Part shown: positions 1-5,648 of the stretch, one piece after another
Layout of the letters: the number at the start of each line of letters is the position of its first letter
Numbering within the stretch: position 1 is the stretch's first letter
From: Bacteroidia bacterium
GTDB taxonomy: Bacteria > Bacteroidota > Bacteroidia > JABDFU01
NCBI GenBank assembly: GCA_020849195.1
Contig: JADLGT010000053.1
Location: 1-6,319 of the forward strand
Length of the DNA stretch: 6,319 nt
Direction: 5' to 3'
Translations under genes and position numbers: made by a program
Notes under the pieces: generated by a model
Seen by the model: only the letters and a program-made list of their open reading frames with translations
What the model was told of the DNA's origin: nothing
Databases searched by the model: none

Positions 1-797
1 ATCCATCCAATCATAATTACGGCAAAGCTGAATGTGCCTATCTCAAATACCCATTGCAAGCCCGAAGGAATACCAATGGCTACTATTTTTTTTGAATCAA
101 CTTTCGAAAATCCTATACTGCTAAATTGTTTTAAGTATGGTTTTAAATCTTTGTCGATCAACACAAATAAAAACATAGCCATAGCCATCACGCATCTCGA
201 AATAAAACTTGCCCAACACGAACCCATCAGTCCCATTGCCTGAAATCCCCAATGACCAAACACTAAAAGATAATTAAGTAAAATATTCAAAAGGTTGGCC
301 GACAAACTTATTACCATGGCTGCACGGGTGTATGATAAGCCTTCAGCAAATTGTTTAAAAGTAGAAAACACAGCTAATGGTATCATAGAAAAAATCATAA
401 CGTTAAGAAAGGGAATTGCCATACGAACAACTTCTTGTGATTGATTAAGATTGTACATTAAAGGGGTTACGCAAAAAAGTAAAATAAATAAAACAATTCC
501 TGTAAACAGGTTTACAATAAATCCGTTTTTTAGTAAGCGCCTGTTTTTTTCAATATCTTTTTGTGCATCCGCCTCGGCTACCAATGGTGTAAGACCCACC
601 GATATGCCCAATCCAAATACCAATACCAGCACATAAAAACTACCCGATAGCGAAACGGCTGCTTGTTCGACCGGACCAATTTGACCGACAAATGCAGCAT
701 CGGCTACCCCTACCAACATGTGCCCAAGCTGACTGAAACAAACGGGTAAAGCGAGTTTAAATGTTTTTGAGAAATGATCTTTATATTTTTCCAACAT
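1..797 (-). CDS. MATE-family multidrug/sodium efflux transporter, C-terminus cut by window edge
   Basis: Inner-membrane exporter of the MATE (NorM/DinF-like) family, which moves cationic drugs or metabolites out of the cell in exchange for Na+ or H+. The frame is open for 265 codons from the ATG at 797 to the left edge; the family is usually about 440-460 residues, so roughly the last 40% is missing. Visible family features are the N-terminal helix with LALPVCFSQLGHMLVGVADA (residues 15-34), a QFAEG turn (149-153), the helix-loop NILLNYLLVFG (171-181) followed by an MG..G pattern, and GIPSGLQWVFEIG (242-254), which opens the second half of the fold. At least six hydrophobic segments are present. 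The start at 797 is chosen because it gives the usual short pre-helix; an in-frame extension exists up to a stop near 841 but has no ATG. No Shine-Dalgarno sequence is seen. It is co-oriented with tpiA but separated from it by about 250 bases containing an IS remnant. Family assignment is firm; the substrate is unknown. Confidence 0.93.
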   Translation of the reverse strand, partial: MLEKYKDHFSKTFKLALPVCFSQLGHMLVGVADAAFVGQIGPVEQAAVSLSGSFYVLVLVFGLGISVGLTPLVAEADAQKDIEKNRRLLKNGFIVNLFTGIVLFILLFCVTPLMYNLNQSQEVVRMAIPFLNVMIFSMIPLAVFSTFKQFAEGLSYTRAAMVISLSANLLNILLNYLLVFGHWGFQAMGLMGSCWASFISRCVMAMAMFLFVLIDKDLKPYLKQFSSIGFSKVDSKKIVAIGIPSGLQWVFEIGTFSFAVIMIGW

Positions 798-823
798 TGC
801 CTGCAAAGATATGTAATAGAGAA

Positions 824-1036
824 TTGGAGAATATAATGACAGCTAAATGGTGCCGCCGCCTGTTAGAAGATACCATTAACACACACGGACAGCCTTGTAT
901 TGATAGTATCTTCATTGAGCGCCAATGGAAATCTATTAAATACGAATGTGTTTACCTTCATACTTTTGAAGATGGAGTAAAACGGTATGAGGGATTAAAA
1001 AAATATTTTAATTTTTATAACAAGGAGTGTTTTCAT
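824..1036 (+). pseudogene. Decayed IS3-family transposase (OrfB) fragment with internal deletion
   Basis: Remnant of the DDE integrase-core transposase of an IS3-family insertion sequence, antisense to its neighbours. Translated from 824 it reads LENIMTAKWC, then LLEDTINTHGQP, which fits the region just before the NTDQGSQFTS block of these transposases. It then jumps to IDSIFIERQWKSIKYE (ending near 946), the block carrying the catalytic glutamate (E in FIER, codon 917-919), and continues with VYLHTFEDG and LKKYFNFYNKE. The roughly 30-40 residues normally lying between these blocks, including the second catalytic aspartate, are absent, with the junction near 893-898 and the frame preserved. 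The N-terminal half, the first catalytic aspartate, OrfA and any recognisable terminal inverted repeats are also missing. Homology fades after the FH at 1034-1036, where an Arg usually found before it reads Cys. The open frame runs on to 1108, but only through the antisense of tpiA. Clearly non-functional as a transposase; family call from remembered motifs. Confidence 0.85.
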
Positions 1037-1049
1037 TGCAAAATATCGA

Positions 1050-1802
1050 CTAAAAAGATTGCACAATCTGTACAAAATCTTTTGCTTTTAGTGATGCGCC
1101 GCCAATGAGCCCGCCGTCAATATCTGGACAAGCGAACAATTCTTTTGCATTTTGTGCATTGCAACTCCCTCCATATAAAACAGAGCATGAGTTTGCCATA
1201 TCATTACCATATTTTTGGGCAACAACTTTACGAATAAATGCGTGCATTTCCTGTGCCTGGCTTGTTGTAGCGGTATTGCCGGTACCAATTGCCCAAACAG
1301 GCTCGTAGGCAATAACAGTTTTTTTAAACTGTTCGTTGTTTAAATGAAACAGCCCTTCAGTTATTTGCTGTTCAATAATTTTGAAATGATTACCTGAGTT
1401 GCGCTGATTAAGCGTTTCGCCAACGCAATAAATCGGAATAAGATTATTTTTTAAAGCTGCGTTTATTTTTTTTGAAAGCATTGAATTTGTTTCGGAAAAA
1501 TAAGAGCGTCGTTCGGAATGACCAACAATTACATACGATGCGCCTGCCGATCGTATCATTGCGGCCGAAACTTCGCCGGTATAGGCTCCCGCATCTTCGG
1601 TCGAACAATTTTGAGCACCCACAGCAATTTTAAATGAAAGCGAAACAAAATCGCGGATAAAAATAAATGATGGCAGTACAATAACTTCAACTTGCTTTGC
1701 CGTAGTATTTTGGAGCAATGAATTAATCTCTTTGAATAACAACAATGCTTCATCGCAATCTTTATTCATTTTCCAATTACCGGCAACAATTTTTTTTCGC
1801 AT
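1050..1802 (-). CDS. tpiA: Triosephosphate isomerase
   Basis: Cytoplasmic glycolytic/gluconeogenic enzyme interconverting dihydroxyacetone phosphate and glyceraldehyde 3-phosphate. The 250-residue product has the usual family length and every catalytic element: AGNWKMN at 7-13 (Asn9 and Lys11), the electrophilic His95 in IVGHSERR, the catalytic base Glu167 in AYEPVWAIGTG with phosphate-gripping loop 6 just after it, YGGS at 210-213 and the phosphate-binding DGGLIGGASL at 229-238. The ATG at 1802 gives the canonical N-terminus. The gene lies 89 bases after the ABC permease stop codon, so it could be co-transcribed or have its own promoter; I see no convincing hairpin or promoter in that gap. 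Its stop codon lies only about 14 bases from the end of the IS3 remnant, which points the other way. In Bacteroides-type genomes tpiA sits directly beside the BT_3928-like gene; here a permease gene separates them. Confidence 0.98.
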   Translation of the reverse strand: MRKKIVAGNWKMNKDCDEALLLFKEINSLLQNTTAKQVEVIVLPSFIFIRDFVSLSFKIAVGAQNCSTEDAGAYTGEVSAAMIRSAGASYVIVGHSERRSYFSETNSMLSKKINAALKNNLIPIYCVGETLNQRNSGNHFKIIEQQITEGLFHLNNEQFKKTVIAYEPVWAIGTGNTATTSQAQEMHAFIRKVVAQKYGNDMANSCSVLYGGSCNAQNAKELFACPDIDGGLIGGASLKAKDFVQIVQSF

Positions 1803-1891
1803 AGAATATAAAGTGTTAGTTGATAAAAATTGTTTTTAAAATCGTATCGGTTGTTTCACAAACTACTGTTATTGATTAAGCTTCTATTTTT

Positions 1892-2971
1892 TTATACAAT
1901 TCTTATTCTCGGATCTATCAGCCCATAAACAACATCCACCAAAGTATTAATTGTAACGAATATAGCAGCAATTACAAGTACTGTACCCATTACTACGGGC
2001 ATATCTGCTTTCTGCAAGGCGTAAACTGTTTCTTTCCCTATTCCCTTCCAATTAAAAACCTCTTCAACAAATACCGATCCGGCCATCATTACGGCAAACG
2101 AGCCCGACAAGGCTGTAATAACAGGCGACAAAGCATTTTTAAGTGCATGTTTAAACATCACAATAAAAAAACTAAGCCCTTTAGCTTTTGCGGTACGAAT
2201 ATAATCCTGCGAAAGCACATCAAGCATTGAGCTTCGCGTAAGCTGAATAATAATAGAGAGAGGTCTGAGTCCAAGTGTAATGGCCGGTAAAATAAGATTT
2301 TTTAATTCGAGGTATTCGCCATTTCCGTAATCATCCATCACGTACAAACTTCCTACAAAATTCAGATGAGTATAATCGCTTAACAAATGACCAAATACAT
2401 AAGCAAGAATAAGACCTATATAAAATGAAGGGCCGGAGACCCACACTATTGCAAACATAAGCGATGTATTATCGAACCAAGTGTCTTTATAAATGGCAGC
2501 AAAAACACCAATCACAATTCCTAATATTGATGCCAAAACAATGGCCGCTGCTGCAAGTGCTGCTGTTTCGGGAAGTGTTTCTTTTATTATGTCGGCTACT
2601 TTTTGTTTGTTTTGGTAAGAACGCCTCATGTAAGGATATTTTAAAACCAAAACCTTTTCTTTAACCAAACTGAACAAACGGATATAGGTATATTTTTCTT
2701 TACTGAGATATAACGACGAGTTTTGATTTTGTTCGTCGTGAATCGAAACCGGCGACAAATCATTCAGGTATAACAGGTATTGTATAAATAAAGGTTTGTT
2801 GCGGCCAAGGTCTTTATTAATAATATCAATCGATTTTTGATCGGCGTGCTGGCCAAGCATCATACGGGCGGGATCTCCCGGCAGCGCATTAAACAACACA
2901 AAAACTACTGTTGCGGTACCCAACAACACCAATAAGCCATAAAATAATCTTCTGAGTATAAAGTTTCTCAC
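1892..2971 (-). CDS. ABC transporter permease, DppB/OppB (peptide/nickel) type
   Basis: Inner-membrane permease subunit of a binding-protein-dependent ABC importer of the dipeptide/oligopeptide/nickel class. The 359-residue product begins with the typical N-terminus (MRNFILRRL, then a helix at about 9-29 and LPGDPARMMLG at 30-40). Further hydrophobic helices lie near 135-160, 168-197, 225-243, 283-303 and 330-350. The cytoplasmic EAA-type coupling loop is clear (SQDYIRTAKAKGL at 254-266, then FKHALKNALSPV), and the protein ends in the family's DPRIR. The stretch between the first two helices (about 45-130) is long and charged, and is expected to be extracytoplasmic. The start is GTG (2969-2971), overlapping the TGA of the upstream DoxX-like gene as GTGA, which suggests translational coupling; no better ATG is nearby. 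No ATPase, second permease or substrate-binding protein is in the window, so the substrate cannot be assigned and partners must be encoded elsewhere. Confidence 0.93.
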   Translation of the reverse strand: MRNFILRRLFYGLLVLLGTATVVFVLFNALPGDPARMMLGQHADQKSIDIINKDLGRNKPLFIQYLLYLNDLSPVSIHDEQNQNSSLYLSKEKYTYIRLFSLVKEKVLVLKYPYMRRSYQNKQKVADIIKETLPETAALAAAAIVLASILGIVIGVFAAIYKDTWFDNTSLMFAIVWVSGPSFYIGLILAYVFGHLLSDYTHLNFVGSLYVMDDYGNGEYLELKNLILPAITLGLRPLSIIIQLTRSSMLDVLSQDYIRTAKAKGLSFFIVMFKHALKNALSPVITALSGSFAVMMAGSVFVEEVFNWKGIGKETVYALQKADMPVVMGTVLVIAAIFVTINTLVDVVYGLIDPRIRIV

Positions 2972-4074
2972 TTCTTACCAAAATACGTTGCTTTTACATC
3001 GTTATACGAAGGGAGCGCCCTGTATGGCCACATAGCAGTTACTACGCAGTCTTTTATCATAACCAATCCGGGATTGGGACGAATCATTGTTTTAAGAGGC
3101 ACCTCGTCGGGGTTTATATAAAAATCATACGCAGCTTCTGTTTCTTTTTTAAATGAATTTATTTTCAGTGTGTCAGATGATGTAAGTGCCACAAAAGAAA
3201 TACTGTCTTTTTTACACAGCTCGGAAAAATCATTGATGCTGCCTTGCACAGACCTGTTTGATTTATTCAAATCGTATTCAACTAAAATAAAGGAGCATCC
3301 GGGCAATGTTAAAAATTCATCGGTATGATCTTCGCCATTGCTATTCTGCATCGAAAAACCTGTAATAGGTTTAACTGTTTTATCGAGCGGTTCGGTACGA
3401 TTAGAAACATAATCGAACTGCTTATCCCAGTCGGTCGGCCAATGGTCGAACTCTTTCTGTTCGCCCGTTTTTTTATCTTTCAGCATATAAAAAAACTTTT
3501 CTTTAGGATGGATGGCACGGTACAAATTGGTACCGATTTTATACGGGCGAAAATCAATAATGGGAAGATGTGTGGAGGTATATAATGGGAATGCCGTAGC
3601 CGCAACAATGAAAAGATACATCACTGCCATTTGTAAACGAGCCCCCAACAAGGGATTAACATGCGATCGCCCTACAATGAGGACAAGCGTAAGCGTACAC
3701 AAAATAATGTCTTTGTAAAACGATTGCCAAGGAGTAAGCGGAATAGCATCGCCAAAACATCCGCACGAAGTAACTTTGTTGTAATAGGCCGAATAAAAAG
3801 TAAGGAAGGTGAAAAACACCATCATAAGCGAAAGAAGCCACAGCACTAACTTTGGTCGTGCACCAATGAGCAAAGCAAATCCTACTGCTACTTCAAAAAT
3901 GCAAATAAATATTGCTAAGAATAGGCTTAGCGGTATCATCCAGTGCATATTAAATACTTCAAAGTATTCTTGCAGTTTATAACCAAAGCCAAGTGGGTCG
4001 TTAGCTTTAATGAAGCCGGAAAAAATAAACAGGGCTCCAACAAAGACGCGAGAAATAGTTGTTACAATCTTCAT
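2968..4074 (-). CDS. DoxX/MauE-like membrane protein with thioredoxin-like C-terminal domain (BT_3928-like)
   Basis: Conserved Bacteroidota membrane protein of 368 residues with no settled function. The N-terminal half resembles the DoxX/MauE fold: SRVFVGALFIFSGFIKANDP at 8-27, then hydrophobic helices near 47-71, 76-96, 119-136 and 148-165. A CGCFGD motif at 104-109 precedes the fourth helix, giving a Cys-x-Cys pair like that in MauE-type redox-partner proteins. The soluble C-terminal half (about 170-368) looks like a degenerate thioredoxin fold: a strand SFILVEYDL after GC (259-260), FVALTSS (294-300), and a PNPGLVMIKDCVV stretch (333-345) where thioredoxins carry the cis-proline. It has no CxxC active site. 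The ATG at 4074 is preceded by A+T-rich sequence without a Shine-Dalgarno. It lies 87 bases after the DUF1599 gene and overlaps the permease by 4 bases. A role in envelope disulfide or redox chemistry is an inference from the fold only. Confidence 0.88.
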   Translation of the reverse strand: MKIVTTISRVFVGALFIFSGFIKANDPLGFGYKLQEYFEVFNMHWMIPLSLFLAIFICIFEVAVGFALLIGARPKLVLWLLSLMMVFFTFLTFYSAYYNKVTSCGCFGDAIPLTPWQSFYKDIILCTLTLVLIVGRSHVNPLLGARLQMAVMYLFIVAATAFPLYTSTHLPIIDFRPYKIGTNLYRAIHPKEKFFYMLKDKKTGEQKEFDHWPTDWDKQFDYVSNRTEPLDKTVKPITGFSMQNSNGEDHTDEFLTLPGCSFILVEYDLNKSNRSVQGSINDFSELCKKDSISFVALTSSDTLKINSFKKETEAAYDFYINPDEVPLKTMIRPNPGLVMIKDCVVTAMWPYRALPSYNDVKATYFGKK

Positions 4075-4161
4075 ATTATTTCTATATTTTAAATTTGCGT
4101 TCGATCATCAAAAATTTAATTGCGATTTTTACAAATGAATTTGCTAAATCAGGGTTTAAAA

Positions 4162-4713
4162 CTACCTCTGTTCCATTCCTTGATCAATTCGTATCAAGGC
4201 AAATATGGCATAATTAACCATGTCCAAATAATTTGCATCAATTCCTTCCGATATAATTGTTTTTCCTTTGTTGTCTTCAATCTGTTTTATTCTTAATATT
4301 TTCATAAGCAGCAGGTCGGTGAGCGAACTTAAGCGCATATCGCGCCAGGCTTCACCATAGTCATGATTTTTATCTTGCATTAAGCTTTTAGCCTTATTCA
4401 CACATTCATCAAAAAGGGTGCTAACTTCTTCAATGGGAAGTTCTGTGCGCTCATCGTTTTGCAGCATGAGTTGCATCAGACCTATTACAGAATAGTTGAC
4501 TATGCCTATGTATTCCGAGCGCACCCCCTCATCTACTTTATGGCTTCCTTTTTCTTCTATTGTACGAATTCGTTGCGCTTTAATAAAAATTTGGTCGGTA
4601 ATAGAACTTGTGCGTAATACACGCCATGCCGTACCATAATCTTTGGCTTTTTTAGTAAAAATATCCTTACAAATCTTTATTACAGATTCGTACTGAACTA
4701 TTGTTTTACTCAT
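4162..4713 (-). CDS. DUF1599 (nucleotide modification associated domain 1-like) protein, two tandem repeats
   Basis: Soluble, probably cytoplasmic protein of 183 residues built from two copies of the DUF1599 domain. Copy 1 (about residues 8-83) and copy 2 (about 101-177) share a DYGxAWR motif (25-31 and 119-125), an SS(I/L)TD motif (36-40 and 129-133), an RI..IE segment, an EG pair (62-63 and 156-157) and a terminal VNY (72-74 and 166-168), all offset by about 93-94 residues. The domain has been associated by comparative genomics with nucleotide or base metabolism, but no reaction is established to my knowledge. I place the start at the ATG at 4713 because the only upstream in-frame start is a TTG at 4740, and the shorter form begins just before the first conserved helix. 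The gene is divergent from folP across a 51-base gap, an arrangement familiar in Bacteroidota, which hints at a link to folate or nucleotide metabolism without proving it. Confidence 0.9.
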   Translation of the reverse strand: MSKTIVQYESVIKICKDIFTKKAKDYGTAWRVLRTSSITDQIFIKAQRIRTIEEKGSHKVDEGVRSEYIGIVNYSVIGLMQLMLQNDERTELPIEEVSTLFDECVNKAKSLMQDKNHDYGEAWRDMRLSSLTDLLLMKILRIKQIEDNKGKTIISEGIDANYLDMVNYAIFALIRIDQGMEQR

Positions 4714-4764
4714 TTGTGTATTAACAAGCTGTTGACTCAAAACTTATATCTTTATTGCCGATAA
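4714..4764. promoter_or_regulatory. Divergent intergenic region between the DUF1599 gene and folP, probable promoters
   Basis: Only 51 bases separate the two divergent start codons, so promoters for both directions must lie here or overlap the coding 5' ends. On the plus strand TATCTTTA (4747-4754) is close to the Bacteroidota -7 consensus TAnnTTTG, but a well-spaced TTTG element at -33 is missing; if used, the folP transcript would have a very short leader. On the minus strand TAAGTTTT, followed by G, is a similar near match. No clear operator palindrome is visible. The existence of promoters is inferred from gene orientation; the exact boxes are guesses. Confidence 0.35.
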
Positions 4765-5610
4765 ATGACCACACAAGATACGAATTATACTTATAATTTT
4801 TTGAATTCTTCGCTCGATCTGCACAAGCCGAGTGTAATGGGAATATTAAACATAGCTCCCGATTCTTTTTACGATGGCGGAAAATATAGTGACGAGAAAA
4901 GCATACTAAACCATGTTGAAACAATGCTTTCGGAAGGCGCAACAATTATAGATGTAGGCGCCTGTTCTACCCGTCCGGGTGCAATCGAGATAAGTGAGGA
5001 AGAAGAAGAACGAAGGCTTATGCCTGTTTTGCAAACGATACGGAAAAAATTTACAACCGCGATAGTTTCGGTTGACACATTCCGGGCAAGCATTGCCATT
5101 AAAGCCGTTGATGTCGGAGCTAATATTATTAATGATATTTCGGGTGGCACATTAGACAAAAATATGTTTTCTGCCGTTGCCAAATTAAACGTACCCTACA
5201 TTCTGATGCACATACAGGGCAATCCGCAAACAATGCAACAAAATCCTATTTATGCCAATGTAACCGAAGATGTAAAAATTTATTTTACAGAAAAAATACG
5301 TGCACTGAACAGTTTGGGAGTAAAGCAATTAATTATTGACCCCGGATTCGGGTTCGGAAAAACCGTTGAACATAATTTTACTTTACTAAAAAATCTCTGC
5401 GAGTTAAAAACATTTGGGTATCCGGTATTGGCAGGTCTTTCGCGCAAGTCAATGATTAATCGTGTAATTAATACAAAACCTGCGCAGGCACTAAACGGTA
5501 CTACCGTCCTCAATACAATAGCACTGCTCAACGGCGCCAACATACTGCGTGTACACGATGTAAAAGAAGCCATGGAAGCAATTAAACTTGTTAATGAATA
5601 TGTACAATAA
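4765..5610 (+). CDS. folP: Dihydropteroate synthase
   Basis: Cytoplasmic folate-pathway enzyme that condenses 6-hydroxymethyl-7,8-dihydropterin diphosphate with p-aminobenzoate to give 7,8-dihydropteroate; it is the sulfonamide target. The 281-residue product has normal length and all TIM-barrel motifs in order: MGILNIAPDSFYDGG at 25-39, IIDVGACSTRPGA at 61-73, VSVDTFR at 101-107, NDISGG at 123-128, MHIQGNPQTMQ at 148-158, IDPGFGFGKT at 191-200, AGLSRKSMI at 223-231 and RVHDV at 262-266. Residues matching the E. coli pterin and phosphate ligands are present (Asn29, Asp104, Asn123, Asp192, Lys228, Arg262, His264). The first motif has Ala31 where most homologues have Thr; the STRPG loop linked to sulfonamide sensitivity is intact. 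The ATG at 4765 gives a short N-terminal lead of normal size. cdaA follows after 38 bases with no visible terminator, so the two are probably co-transcribed. Confidence 0.98.
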   Translation: MTTQDTNYTYNFLNSSLDLHKPSVMGILNIAPDSFYDGGKYSDEKSILNHVETMLSEGATIIDVGACSTRPGAIEISEEEEERRLMPVLQTIRKKFTTAIVSVDTFRASIAIKAVDVGANIINDISGGTLDKNMFSAVAKLNVPYILMHIQGNPQTMQQNPIYANVTEDVKIYFTEKIRALNSLGVKQLIIDPGFGFGKTVEHNFTLLKNLCELKTFGYPVLAGLSRKSMINRVINTKPAQALNGTTVLNTIALLNGANILRVHDVKEAMEAIKLVNEYVQ

Positions 5611-5648
5611 AAAAATTCATTTATTCTTACGATTTCTTAAATTGCAAC

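Noticed and set aside
761..1108. A 115-residue plus-strand open frame as an intact small gene
   Set aside because: Its first part is antisense to the MATE start and its tail is antisense to tpiA; only the middle (about 824-1036) matches IS3 transposase, and that is internally deleted, so it is annotated as a pseudogene fragment.
1803..1891. Small hairpin (GTTT-CAC-AAAC) between the permease and tpiA as a terminator
   Set aside because: The stem is only four base pairs with no G+C-rich core, too weak to call an intrinsic terminator.
4075..4161. Possible promoter or terminator in the gap upstream of the DoxX-like gene
   Set aside because: TTTG and AATTTTTG elements occur on the minus strand but with wrong spacing for the Bacteroidota consensus, and the AAAAAT/ATTTTT inverted repeat is short, purely A+T, and expected by chance in such sequence.
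4714..4740. N-terminal extension of the DUF1599 protein to a TTG at 4740
   Set aside because: The extension adds nine residues ahead of an ATG that already gives the normal family N-terminus, and it would shrink the divergent promoter region to 24 bases.
4869..5183. A 104-residue minus-strand open frame inside folP
   Set aside because: Low-complexity Ser-rich shadow of a strongly conserved folP frame with no recognisable motif.
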